From Pseudomonas sp. UBA4194 (GTDB taxonomy: Bacteria > Pseudomonadota > Gammaproteobacteria > Pseudomonadales > Pseudomonadaceae), in contig NZ_DFUE01000025.1 in the NCBI RefSeq assembly GCF_002379585.1, forward strand, positions 55,699 to 119,698: a stretch of DNA of 64,000 nt, written 5' to 3'. Numbering within the stretch: the first letter of the stretch is position 1; the number at the start of each line of letters is the position of its first letter. Shown here in pieces: positions 37,101 to 46,017 of this stretch. The notes below the pieces were generated by a model, which was not told the origin of the DNA, did not search any database, and saw only the letters and a list, made by a program, of their open reading frames with translations. The position numbers and the translations under genes were made by a program.

Positions 37101-38567
37101 GGCGATATCAGCTTGCGCACCGAGGGCAACCTGAGCATCACCCAGGCACAGGACACCCACGAGCTGGTTGACTACACCGGGCAAGGCAAGGGCACCTTGA
37201 AGCTGGCCTTCGGCGAAACAGTCGGTGTAGCCGGCAGCGCCAGCGGCAATGGGCGCTACAGCATGCTGCAGAGCCGCGACAGCGACGGTCGCGGCGCTCG
37301 CTTCACCACCCCAGGGAAGGTGACGATCCAGGCCGATCGCGATCTGCTCATGCAAGGCACGGACATCGGCAACGCCGAGCGCAGCGTGGCCGCCATCGAT
37401 GTCTCCGCGGGGGGCCGCCTGAGTGTGGCAGCCACGTCCAGCAGCAGACGCCAATACGGCGATGTCTACGCCGGAGGGGGTAACTTCAAGCTTGGGCGCG
37501 ACTTGGGCAAAAGCGCGACACTGGAGGTCGGCGGCTCGTTTCAGATCGGCCAGACCGACGAAACCGAGCACCAGCGTGTTGGGGCGCAATGGCTTGCCGT
37601 ATCGGACGTCAGCCTGAGTTCCCTGAGCGGCGCCAGCCAGGCCATAGACCTCGAGGGCTTGGCCATCGAAGCGGGCCGCATTGACCTCAAGGCTGACGCC
37701 GGCGGCATCAGGGTCGCCGCCGCCAGGTCCACCATCGACCGCGACAACCGCGAAGCTGCGGCCGGCTTCGGCATTGGTCGGGTATCTGCGACCAAGCCGG
37801 CCGACGACACGGCCAGCGTACATGCCCGGGTCAAGGTCAAGTATGACCAGCTGGACAGCACCACGTATGCCAATGCTCAGCTCAAGGCCCGCGAAGTGAA
37901 CATCAATACAGGCGCCGATCTGCAGCTGCAGGGTACAGTGCTGCAGGCCGATACGGTGAACGGCTCCGTAGAGGGAGACCTGCGAATCGCCAGTGTGCAG
38001 GACGACGTCCAGGGCATGAAAGTCGACCTGGACCTGCGTGCCGAAGCCAGCCATAACCCGCTGGCCATGCTCAAGGCCGTAAAGGCCGTGGGCGGACCTT
38101 TCGCCAAGAAAACCGCGCCAGCCGGGCCGTTCAGCAACAGCGTGCCGGACAAGTGGAGCGAGACGATTCGCGGTATGGACGACAAGACAGGGCTACGGAT
38201 CGACCTGGAGTTCACTCAAGACGAGCGCAATACCGTCACGCAAACGTCGGCCATCTCCGCCATCACCCAGTGGGGCCTGCAAGTTGCCGGCAACACCGAG
38301 CTGGTGGGGGCGACCTTGGGCATTCCCGCCGGCGCAGCACTACCGCCGCAGGACAGCCTGAGCACCCAGAGCCTGAGCGGCAACGATTACCATCGAGGCG
38401 CCAGCGTGCACCTGGCCACGGGCAAGGTGGATCAGCTGTCCCAGCTGTGGGGCGCTTTGAACAAGGTCAGGAATGACGACACGGTGTTCGAGGCGGGCAT
38501 GATCGCCTTCACCCACCGCGATGAAGACCAGATTATCGAGGGTCAAGTGCAGGCCATCGAGAGCTGA
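34164..38567 (+). CDS. TpsA exoprotein 2 (filamentous haemagglutinin-type, 1467 aa)
   Basis: A large secreted beta-helix protein. A signal sequence (MKLFHRSAGRFAPSK then a hydrophobic stretch ending ASA) precedes the TPS domain with LSHNQYQEYNV, STILNEVIG, GRQEIFGDKADYVLSNPNGL (NPNGL at 147-151). Long haemagglutinin-type repeats follow, including MQWTGGLNKAGSALFVEHQV, which has a close counterpart in TpsA 4. The C-terminal third aligns by eye with TpsA 3 and 4 (QIQLGTNGLYEGT, GNGRYSML, QIGQTDET, YANAQLKAREV). I start at GTG 34164, with AGAGGA about 8 bases upstream; the open frame begins 105 bases earlier but overlaps the hairpins. No CDI toxin or immunity gene follows. Probable adhesin. Confidence 0.9.
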   Translation: MKLFHRSAGRFAPSKLGLAVSAMLLGQTFTASADILRHGIAPIAGVGGMANVVETHGVPVINIVKPNHSGLSHNQYQEYNVGSPGLIINNSLVDGSATQSLQVQANPQFVDNRSASTILNEVIGSNRSIINGRQEIFGDKADYVLSNPNGLWVNGGWIATKSDTTATLLVGTPVIQDGQLTGFDSRTAGQGQDAGEIAGPGSLTVNGGGLRLIAPRIDMKGELWASGALDVLIGRHHVDASTGDISDVDNRFPAVDARLVGAMQAQRIRIVTSQQGVGIHMPTRKVSGRQGIDISSAGKLVIAARQYSPDQLQPGVLESTSGDILLESAERMQLSGLKLQAQTVTAHAGTDLKLDTLTKVTQSSRLSQVANPWQVLPGGVTKTHEQRTEEQLFGTQIDAQQIALSAQGNLDLQAARLSAEQDISLTADHRLTLDAGIETTTQTLSVNDKRPLTTALDTIEKISRSAVASNVAAGGKVSVRARAVEVRGSEVRGREVDVEATQGDLQVTGIVLESSLKNAQADSLLFATTKDLTRDTSVSHYFGSHIGADDALDLKAAQKLNVRGSNIDGKEGTTRLKATAGIELLTGQANSITTLTGKDWVLSAFADETRPAEDNRPGSMQWAAGAGVKREKVIDTKTNYWERETKVKGGYVQLDGGESILSEGASVKSQGTLDLNANDIRLLASVDKQVFSNSITGDTVGMQWTGGLNKAGSALFVEHQVHTDGNEQRIHTGTRLTAGHDLNINAKNLTNVGTQMFAEKLLSITADRVDNRAAIDVVSTQIDHDRVRGSVGATLDYGDIANAIYKAATQAEQPRFHQQNIDDNLVPWSVGLDVAVDYQDRATQALANYAKVTRIEGGEVTLKVTGAIQDQGTQYSSHAGITTLKAMEHTLEAAANTLTTSLNRLDIETLARLEAFTPVDFGVKLAAAGYQNDRTDVVSTAVVGHVHGKRGVQIQLGTNGLYEGTVFSSEGSGPFGSEDGDISLRTEGNLSITQAQDTHELVDYTGQGKGTLKLAFGETVGVAGSASGNGRYSMLQSRDSDGRGARFTTPGKVTIQADRDLLMQGTDIGNAERSVAAIDVSAGGRLSVAATSSSRRQYGDVYAGGGNFKLGRDLGKSATLEVGGSFQIGQTDETEHQRVGAQWLAVSDVSLSSLSGASQAIDLEGLAIEAGRIDLKADAGGIRVAAARSTIDRDNREAAAGFGIGRVSATKPADDTASVHARVKVKYDQLDSTTYANAQLKAREVNINTGADLQLQGTVLQADTVNGSVEGDLRIASVQDDVQGMKVDLDLRAEASHNPLAMLKAVKAVGGPFAKKTAPAGPFSNSVPDKWSETIRGMDDKTGLRIDLEFTQDERNTVTQTSAISAITQWGLQVAGNTELVGATLGIPAGAALPPQDSLSTQSLSGNDYHRGASVHLATGKVDQLSQLWGALNKVRNDDTVFEAGMIAFTHRDEDQIIEGQVQAIES

Positions 38568-38596
38568 TGACGCACCCGGCATGAGTCGGGTCGCTA

Positions 38597-38619
38597 CCTT
38601 CGCGGCATGGTCGCGAAGG
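38597..38619. repeat. REP-like hairpin between tpsA2 and tpsA3
   Basis: CCTTCGCG-GCATGGT-CGCGAAGG, a perfect 8-bp stem 30 bp after the tpsA2 stop, with REP-like sequence. The rest of the 239-bp gap (38568-38806) shows no gene; it may hold a separate promoter for tpsA3, but I see no convincing -35/-10 pair. Confidence 0.5.
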
Positions 38620-38806
38620 GAGCGGCACGGTCAAGAACCGCCTTCCTTCGCCCGCCCCTGCAACCGACATTACGCTCGGAGCCGTCCTACATTTGGGGCA
38701 TCACCCCGCTGATTCTCCCTGCATCCCATCCTCTCTAAGGTAGGTAGCCCTGGCCCGGCAGTGAATACCGGTGCCAGGCCACCATTCGACCTATGGAGAG
38801 TCATCG

Positions 38807-41275
38807 ATGCAACACAGCATGGAAAAACCTGTCTTCACGCACCTGCGTCCACTGCGCCTGGCGATTGCCGCCGCCCTCCTCGCCCCCTGCCTGCCAGCCC
38901 TGGCCAACGGCCTTGCGGCAGCGGACACACCGGGGGCATTGCCGATCATCGGTGAACACCAAGGCGTTCCGGTCATCGACATCGTTGCGCCCAACGCCGA
39001 CGGCCTGTCCCACAACCGCTTCAATGAATTCAACGTTGGCGGGCAAGGTCTGGTACTGAACAACAGCCTGAACGCAGGTCACAGCGAACTGGCCGGAGCC
39101 CTGCCGGCCAATGCCCAGTTCGATGGCACCGCTGCCCGCGTCATCCTCAATGAAGTGGTCGGCCACAACCGTTCCAACATCAATGGCCCCCAGGCCATTT
39201 TTGGCAGCGCCGCCGACTACGTGCTGGCCAATCCCAATGGCATCATGCTCAACGGTGCCACTCTGGATAACGCCGCGCGCGCCAGCTTCGTGGTGGGTTC
39301 GGCAACCCTGGTCGATGGCCAATTGAGCCAGTTCGATACCCAAGGCGCCAAAGGCCAACTGCGTGTCGACCAAGGTGGCGTGTCGAACGACGGCGGCGGT
39401 CTGGCTCTGATCGCCCCCAGTATTGCCGCCCATGGTCAGGTCCGTAGCGCCGGCAATCTCGACCTGATCATGGGCAACAACCGTGTGGACTATGCCAGCA
39501 CTACCGTCGCGCAGAGCGGCCGGCTGCCCAAGCGCATCGATGCCAACCTGCTGGGTGCCATGGCGGCCGGCAACCGCATCAACATCGTCAGCAGCGAGGC
39601 GGGTGCTGGCATCAAGATGCCAGGCAGCCAACTCACCGCCGGCCAGGGCATACGCATCACTTCGGCCGGGGACATCAACCTGGCGACCGCCTCGCGTGCC
39701 GGCAAGCCGTCGGCGCCCACCCAACTGCAAGGTGGCGCCGGTGCTCTGCACCTGGAGGCTGCACGCCAGTTGAACCTCGCTGGCGCTCAGCTCGAGACAA
39801 CCGCCAACGTGCGCCTGACCGCCGACAGCGTACGCAGCCAAGGCGCCAAGGTGGTCAGCGGCGACACGCTGCACCTGGGTGCGGACTCCGTGACCCACAC
39901 CAGCGGTACCCGCCTGCAAGGCAGTGACGTCAATGTCGATGTACGCGGCAAGTTGGCCGATGCCGGCACCCATTACGCCAGCACCATGGGCAAGATCCGC
40001 ATCAATGCCGATAGCCACGAGATGAAGGCCAGCATGCTCAAGGCCGCAGCCGGAGCCGCCACCACCAGCACTGCTCAGGTCGGCAGCCTGACGGCCGCTC
40101 AAGGCATCGAAGTACGCCTGGGCGGCAACGGCCGCTACGAAGGCACCCGTATCAGCACGGCCCAGGGGCCCATCGATATGAAAACCGGTGGCAACCTGGT
40201 GCTCACCCAGGCCACCGATATCGTGGAGCGTCATACCAAGGCGGGCCCCAGCGTGGAGCGCACCGCAGTTGCAGGGCAACTGTCCACTCCCGGCGCCGTC
40301 AAGCTGCACGCTGGCCGTGACGTACAACTCAACGCCGTGAACATCGGCTCGGCCGAGCACAAAGTCAGCAGCCTGACAGTCACGGCCCAAGGCAGCCTGA
40401 CCAGCCTGGCCGCCATCAACCGGTCGTCCATCAAAGGCGGTGGCGAATCGGACATCGCCGGTGGCCTCTATCAACTCAGCCAAACCGATGAACAAAGCCA
40501 GACCCAGCTCGGCAACCGATGGTATGTCAACGAAGCCATGACCTTGCAGGCCGGCGCGCGCAAACCGCAGGCCATCCACCTGCAAGGCGTGGAGGCCGAG
40601 GCGGCGAGCATTACCCTGGACGCCAACGCCGGCGGAATGTTGCTCGAAGCCGCCAGCAGTCAGAAGCAGGTGGACAGCAAGCAACTGAGCGCCACCGCCA
40701 GCGACGCCCAGGCGCCCGGCGTAGCCTTGACTCATCGCCGCGAAGACATCCAGAGCCATCGCAACACCCGACTGCAAGCGTCCAGTGTGACCCTGGACAG
40801 CGCTGCGGATGTGCGCGTGGACGGCGCCCGCATAGAGGCCGCGACCCTGGCCGGCGACATCAGGGGCAAGCTCAGCGTCGCCCACCGTACCGATAGCCTG
40901 CAGAGCCTGAAGGTCACCGGTAGCGCGCAACCCATCGCAGGCGCGCCGCTCAAAGGGCTGCTCGGCGAGATGTCGACCCTGGCAGGCAAGTGGAACAAAC
41001 CCGCTCAGCAGTCCCTGGATGCATCGCCTGCGGCGGGCCCCACCCAGGTCAAGCAGGCGAGTTTCGAGTTCGATCGCCGCTCGCAAACCGGCGGCATCGC
41101 CCAGGCGTCCCTCGCCGCTGGCACGCAAGCCACCACCCTCAAGGTCGCCGGAGGCAGTACCCACGCCGCTCACGACTCGAGCAGCAGCGATCTGCAGACC
41201 ACCTATCGCATCACCACCGAGCAAGGTGGCCTGGACACCGCCAAGCGTCTTTACGAGCAGGTACGTATCCGCTGA
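38807..41275 (+). CDS. TpsA exoprotein 3 (filamentous haemagglutinin-type, 822 aa)
   Basis: A secreted beta-helix protein with a signal sequence (HLRPLRLAIAAALLAPCLPALA) and a TPS domain (LSHNRFNEFNV, ARVILNEVVGHN, NGPQAIFGSAADYVLANPNGI; NPNGI 142-146). After about residue 340 it passes directly to the segment equivalent to the last third of TpsA 2 and 4 (EVRLGGNGRYEGT, QLSQTDEQSQ, VHRTDSLQSLKV-like region, LLGEMSTLAGKW). It therefore looks like the long form without the central haemagglutinin repeats. It ends LYEQVRIR. GGAGAG lies about 8 bases before ATG 38807; ATG 38819 is an alternative. Confidence 0.9.
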   Translation: MQHSMEKPVFTHLRPLRLAIAAALLAPCLPALANGLAAADTPGALPIIGEHQGVPVIDIVAPNADGLSHNRFNEFNVGGQGLVLNNSLNAGHSELAGALPANAQFDGTAARVILNEVVGHNRSNINGPQAIFGSAADYVLANPNGIMLNGATLDNAARASFVVGSATLVDGQLSQFDTQGAKGQLRVDQGGVSNDGGGLALIAPSIAAHGQVRSAGNLDLIMGNNRVDYASTTVAQSGRLPKRIDANLLGAMAAGNRINIVSSEAGAGIKMPGSQLTAGQGIRITSAGDINLATASRAGKPSAPTQLQGGAGALHLEAARQLNLAGAQLETTANVRLTADSVRSQGAKVVSGDTLHLGADSVTHTSGTRLQGSDVNVDVRGKLADAGTHYASTMGKIRINADSHEMKASMLKAAAGAATTSTAQVGSLTAAQGIEVRLGGNGRYEGTRISTAQGPIDMKTGGNLVLTQATDIVERHTKAGPSVERTAVAGQLSTPGAVKLHAGRDVQLNAVNIGSAEHKVSSLTVTAQGSLTSLAAINRSSIKGGGESDIAGGLYQLSQTDEQSQTQLGNRWYVNEAMTLQAGARKPQAIHLQGVEAEAASITLDANAGGMLLEAASSQKQVDSKQLSATASDAQAPGVALTHRREDIQSHRNTRLQASSVTLDSAADVRVDGARIEAATLAGDIRGKLSVAHRTDSLQSLKVTGSAQPIAGAPLKGLLGEMSTLAGKWNKPAQQSLDASPAAGPTQVKQASFEFDRRSQTGGIAQASLAAGTQATTLKVAGGSTHAAHDSSSSDLQTTYRITTEQGGLDTAKRLYEQVRIR

Positions 41276-41280
41276 CGCTC

Positions 41281-41311
41281 AGGGGCGGCCTGCCCGGCGC
41301 AGGCCGCCCCT
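41281..41311 (+). terminator. Strong hairpin between tpsA3 and tpsA4
   Basis: AGGGGCGGCCTG and CAGGCCGCCCCT form a perfect 12-bp stem with a 7-base loop, 5 bp after the tpsA3 stop. There is no T-tract directly behind it (ACCGATGG). It is a likely 3'-end or attenuating structure; tpsA4 starts 157 bp later. Confidence 0.6.
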
Positions 41312-41468
41312 ACCGATGGTTGAGGCAGCCCTTTTGCTGTGGCAACTCACACACCGGACAGATTCCTCCTACAGGCAGGCGTAGCAGCCTCCCCGATCAA
41401 CTTGGCCCCCTGGGCCATACAGTTGCGGCGGATAAATAGTTACCCCACCTGCCTCCGGATATCTGCTC

Positions 41469-44400
41469 ATGAACAACGCACTTCCCACAGCGGCGCGCTT
41501 TACCCCTGACCGCCTGCACCTGGCGGTCGCCGCCGTACTCATGGCCCGTTGCCTGTCAGCCAACGCCGACGGCGTGCAAGCCGCTGCCGGCCTCCATTCC
41601 GGCACGGTAATCCACCGGCAATACGCAACGCCGGTGATCGACATCGCCGCACCGAACGCTCAGGGGCTCTCCCACAACCGCTACCAGCGCTACAATGTCG
41701 ACAATCAGGGGCTGGTGCTGAACAACAGCCTCGTCGACGGCTCGTCCCAACTCGCCGGAGCGCTTCCCGGCAACAGCCAACTTCAAGACCGCGCCGCGAG
41801 CATCATCCTCAACGAGGTGCTCGGCCACAGCGAATCGTCGATTCGCGGACCACAGGAAATCTTCGGCGCGCGCGCCGACTATGTGCTGGCCAACCCCAAC
41901 GGGATCGTGCTCGACGGGGCGAGTTTCGAGAACACGCACCAGGCGACTCTCGTTGCCGGCCTTGCCGAGTTCGACGGCCACCAACAACTGCTCGCCGATA
42001 CCCGCGGCCTGGATACCAGCGTGACCATCGGTGCCGGTGGCGCCAGCAACCGCGAAGGCGCGCTGAGCTTCATCGCCCCGACTGTCGAAGCCATTGGCGA
42101 CACCCACAGTGCTGGCACGACCACCCTGGTGCAAGGGCAGAACCGCGTGCGCGTGGGTGATGCTCAGGTACTTGAAAGTATCGCTCAGCCCTTCGTCGAT
42201 GACGGTACCTTGTGGGGCGCAATGCACGCCGGGCGTATTCGCATCGTCAGCACCGCAGACGGCACGGCGGTGCGCATGCGCGGCGCCAGACTGAAGGGTA
42301 CCGATGGCATCAGCGTGGAATCGGCGGGCGACATCGACATCCAGGGTGACACGGACAACGAGGACATCGCGAGCAAGACGCTGCAGGCCTCTGCCGGGCA
42401 GATCAGGCTCGACGCTCAGGACCATATCGACCTCAAGGGGGTCAGGGTTCAGGCACACAGTGTCAGCGCCCGCTCCGGGGGCAACCTGACGATCGATACC
42501 CTGCTGCTGGGCGAAGCGCAAATCGAGACCCAAAGCACCGCCAGCAGCTGGTGGCAACCCTACCTGCACGCGCAGACGAAAACATCGAGCACCACCTCCA
42601 CCCAACAATACGCCAGCGAGGTCGTGACCCAGGACGGCCTGGAACTGAACGCAGGCGGTGACATGACCCTGGCCGGCACCGAGCTCAAGGCCTCAGGCGC
42701 GCTGCGCGCCAAAGCTGGCGGCAACCTGCAGATTCTCGCGCGCATGAGTCAGGAAACCACCCTGGCCACGATCAAGGAGCGGCACAACACCAGTATCACC
42801 ACCAGCCACCTGGAGCAGCAGCGGGTGCGCGCCAACGGCAGCGAACTGCACGGCAGCCAGGTGCAGCTCGAGGCCGAGAAAGACGTCGTGGTCCAGGCCA
42901 GCGACATCTACAGTACGGGCGATATCCGTGTACGCGGCGCCGAGGTGCGGATTGGTTCGGTGCTCTACACGGACCGGGTTCAGGCCGACGACGCCTACAA
43001 AATCCTGCTGTGGCTCAGCACAGGCGAGTATCAGGACACCGAGGAGATGGCCCGTGCCGAGGGCAGTTATCTTTCGGCCAAGGGCGCACTGGACATCCGT
43101 GGCGAGCGACTGACCATCGATGCCAGCGCACTGACTGCCACCGACATATCCCTGACCAGCCAGGGCGACCTGAGGCTGGACGCCAGCCGGCAGACCGAGA
43201 GCAGGCGCAACCTGCGCAACAGCTACATTCACGACACCGCCGGGGCGAATGCCTCACTGGACCATCACCGCGTCAGCCATCGCGGTGCGCAACTGACCGC
43301 CCACAACAACCTGTCGATGGACGCGAACACTTCCATCGTTGCCACTGCCGCCCAGCTCAAGGCAGGCAATCGCCTGCAGATGACCGCCAGCGATCGAATT
43401 CATCTGGGCGCCACACGCGACCAGCAGAGCACCACCCTCAACGGCGACGGCTGGAAGCTGAGCACGTTCGCCAGGGAGACGGGCGAAGGTGATGGACAAT
43501 GGAGCGCCGGAGCGGGCATCCGCCGCAGCGACACGGTGGACAAGGCGACCCTGACCACGCAACAGGTGACCACCGCCTCCGCTGCCGATATCGCCATCGG
43601 CGGTCGTCGATCCGACCCTGGCCAGCGAGCCGCCGCCATCGAGCTCGAAGGCACGCAGTTGGAGAGCAAGGGCGATATCAGCTTGCAGGCCCGCGATCTG
43701 AAGCTGATCGCCAACCAGGCCAGCCGACGGTTCAGCAACGCCGCGACCGATCGGACCGTGGGCATGCAATGGACCGGCGGCATCGATCGGATCGGGGCCG
43801 CTGTTTTCGCCGAGCAACAGATCCAGACCGACGGCAAGGAAGAAATCCTGCATGCCCCCACCCGGCTAAAGGCCGAGGGCAACGTGACCCTGGACGCCGA
43901 TACCATCACCAGCGAAGCCAGTGTCGTCGACGCCGGCCAGCGCTTGCACATGCGGGCCCGGACGATCAACCATCAGGCGGTGAGCGATATCACCAAAAGC
44001 ACACTGGACTACAGCAAACTTCACACGGCGGTCGGCGGCAGTTTCGACTACACCGCCATCACCCGCTTCGTGCAGAAATTATGGACCGGTGTAGACCAGA
44101 CCCGCTTCCACCAGAATGACCTGGAGCCAGGTCTGGCCCCCTGGAGCTTTGGCGTGAACGTGGAAGGTGGCTACCTGCAGCGCAGTACCGATAGCGTGCA
44201 GGAGGTGGCGCGAACCAATCAGTTCAGCGCGAGTGATATCAGTGTTCAGGCGGGCGACCTGACCGACGCCGGCACCCACTACACCGCTCGCCTCGGCACC
44301 GTCGCCATCGACGCCCACTCCCATGTTCTGGAAGCGGCATACGACCGCACCTCCACTTCGCTGGACGCCTGGGGCCTGGATGCACTGTTGCGCGGCGATA

Positions 44401-46001
44401 CCTCGCTGGCCTTTCAGGACATCACCGTGCATGCCGCCGGCAAGGGTCATAACCAACACCGCCAGCAACAATTGACCACTGCAGTGGGCGGCAGCCTGAG
44501 CGGCGCCGAGGGGGTCCGGGTGAATCTGCGGGACTCGGGAAGCTACCTGGGCACCCACTTCAGCAGCACGACCGGTCCCATCGACCTGACCGCCGGCGCC
44601 GACTTGCTGGTGTCCCAGGCCTTCAACCGTATCGATAAATACGACGACGGCACCGAAGGTCAGGGCGCCGCCAAGCTGGGAGCCTCACCTGCGGGTGGCT
44701 TCGGCAGTGCCAGTGGCGGCGGCAAGTACAGTTTTCTCGACAGCAGCGAGCGCACGGCAACGGCGGCACGCTTCCAGACTCCTGGCGCCGTCAACCTGCG
44801 CTCTGGGCAGGACATCACGTTGCGCGGCACCCACATCGGCAGCGTCGAGCAAAAGGTTGCCAGCGTTGACGTGCTCAGCGGCGGGCGGCTCATTGTTCAA
44901 GGTGAGCACGCGCAGCGCACCGCCAAAGGGCAGGTCTACGGGGGCAGCGGCAAGCTCAGCGTCGGTGTGACCGACAGTCAAAGCACTCACCGCCCCATCG
45001 GCGTCGGGGGCGAGTTCACGTTGGGCCAAACTGATGAATCGTCCACTACCCACACCGCTGCGCGCTGGCAGGTCGCAGGCGGACTGGCGCTGACCGCCGA
45101 TGCGGACCACGCCCAGGCCCTGCACCTGGAAGGCGTGGAAATGGAAGCCGATAGCATCACCTTGCGCGCTCGTCGGGGTGGCATCGATATCGCCGCGGGA
45201 CAAAGCACCGCGTCACGCAACAACAAGAGCATTACCGCCAAGGCCAACCTCGGCACCGACAACGCGGCGAGCGCCGTGAACGAGTTCGGCCTGGAAGCGA
45301 AGATCACGGTCGACGCGCTGGAGAGCCGCAAATACGCCAATACGCAGCTGCTCGCCCGTCATCTGCAGCTCGATAGCAGCAAAGACCTGAGCCTGGCCGG
45401 CGCTGTGCTGCAGGCGCAGCGCCTGGAAGGCACGGTGGGTGGCACCCTCGCGGTGAGTTCGGTTGCCGACCGGACTGACAGCCTGAACCTGGACTTCGAC
45501 GGCCGGCTCAAGGTCGGCGACCCCTTGGGCTTCCTCGGTGAGGCCGCTGGGCTGGCGGGGAAATGGGGTGAAAAAGGCAAGGAGCAGCTGAGCCAGATCA
45601 TTCGCAATCACGACACCTCGGTGCCCTTCGCACTGTCGATGAAACTGGCTCGTGAAAACGCCGATCGCGTGGCGCAAACCAGCACGATCAGTTCGAGTGC
45701 AGATTTTCGACTGAATGTTGCCAACGGCACGCACCTCAATGGCGCGGTGTTGACGGCCGGCAGTGGCGCAGTCGAACTGGGCAACAGCCCGGTGACTCTG
45801 AGCGACCAGCATCATCTTTCGATGAAAGTCAGCATGGATGTGCAATTGGCCAACGGCGTGTTGGAAATCGCCAAGCAGCTGCAGGCGGGCCTGTCTGCCG
45901 AGGATCCCTACACGGCTTTGATCGATGTCGGCGCCGGCGAACCCGTGATCGGCTTCGAGGTGCAGGACATCACATCGCAGGCAAAGGGAATAGTGCTGTA
46001 A
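41469..46001 (+). CDS. TpsA exoprotein 4 (filamentous haemagglutinin-type, 1510 aa)
   Basis: The largest of the four secreted beta-helix proteins. A short signal region (RLHLAVAAVLMARCLSANA) precedes the TPS domain with LSHNRYQRYNV, ASIILNEVLGHSES, RGPQEIFGARADYVLANPNGI (NPNGI 142-146). A long repeat region contains MQWTGGIDRIGAAVFAEQQI, matching TpsA 2, and the C-terminal segment shared with TpsA 2 and 3 (FTLGQTDES, YANTQLLARHLQLD, LAGKWGEKGKEQLS). It ends in its own tail of about 110 residues (TSQAKGIVL). The stop is only 16 bp from the stop of the convergent NIF3-like gene, leaving no room for an immunity gene. The ribosome site is weak. Confidence 0.9.
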   Translation: MNNALPTAARFTPDRLHLAVAAVLMARCLSANADGVQAAAGLHSGTVIHRQYATPVIDIAAPNAQGLSHNRYQRYNVDNQGLVLNNSLVDGSSQLAGALPGNSQLQDRAASIILNEVLGHSESSIRGPQEIFGARADYVLANPNGIVLDGASFENTHQATLVAGLAEFDGHQQLLADTRGLDTSVTIGAGGASNREGALSFIAPTVEAIGDTHSAGTTTLVQGQNRVRVGDAQVLESIAQPFVDDGTLWGAMHAGRIRIVSTADGTAVRMRGARLKGTDGISVESAGDIDIQGDTDNEDIASKTLQASAGQIRLDAQDHIDLKGVRVQAHSVSARSGGNLTIDTLLLGEAQIETQSTASSWWQPYLHAQTKTSSTTSTQQYASEVVTQDGLELNAGGDMTLAGTELKASGALRAKAGGNLQILARMSQETTLATIKERHNTSITTSHLEQQRVRANGSELHGSQVQLEAEKDVVVQASDIYSTGDIRVRGAEVRIGSVLYTDRVQADDAYKILLWLSTGEYQDTEEMARAEGSYLSAKGALDIRGERLTIDASALTATDISLTSQGDLRLDASRQTESRRNLRNSYIHDTAGANASLDHHRVSHRGAQLTAHNNLSMDANTSIVATAAQLKAGNRLQMTASDRIHLGATRDQQSTTLNGDGWKLSTFARETGEGDGQWSAGAGIRRSDTVDKATLTTQQVTTASAADIAIGGRRSDPGQRAAAIELEGTQLESKGDISLQARDLKLIANQASRRFSNAATDRTVGMQWTGGIDRIGAAVFAEQQIQTDGKEEILHAPTRLKAEGNVTLDADTITSEASVVDAGQRLHMRARTINHQAVSDITKSTLDYSKLHTAVGGSFDYTAITRFVQKLWTGVDQTRFHQNDLEPGLAPWSFGVNVEGGYLQRSTDSVQEVARTNQFSASDISVQAGDLTDAGTHYTARLGTVAIDAHSHVLEAAYDRTSTSLDAWGLDALLRGDTSLAFQDITVHAAGKGHNQHRQQQLTTAVGGSLSGAEGVRVNLRDSGSYLGTHFSSTTGPIDLTAGADLLVSQAFNRIDKYDDGTEGQGAAKLGASPAGGFGSASGGGKYSFLDSSERTATAARFQTPGAVNLRSGQDITLRGTHIGSVEQKVASVDVLSGGRLIVQGEHAQRTAKGQVYGGSGKLSVGVTDSQSTHRPIGVGGEFTLGQTDESSTTHTAARWQVAGGLALTADADHAQALHLEGVEMEADSITLRARRGGIDIAAGQSTASRNNKSITAKANLGTDNAASAVNEFGLEAKITVDALESRKYANTQLLARHLQLDSSKDLSLAGAVLQAQRLEGTVGGTLAVSSVADRTDSLNLDFDGRLKVGDPLGFLGEAAGLAGKWGEKGKEQLSQIIRNHDTSVPFALSMKLARENADRVAQTSTISSSADFRLNVANGTHLNGAVLTAGSGAVELGNSPVTLSDQHHLSMKVSMDVQLANGVLEIAKQLQAGLSAEDPYTALIDVGAGEPVIGFEVQDITSQAKGIVL

Positions 46002-46017
46002 AACCGAGTTGGGCGAC

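Noticed and set aside
29580..46001. Contact-dependent inhibition (CdiBAI) locus
   Set aside because: No VENN or ELYN-type motif, no recognisable nuclease tip, and no small immunity gene after any tpsA; tpsA4 is followed by only 16 bp.
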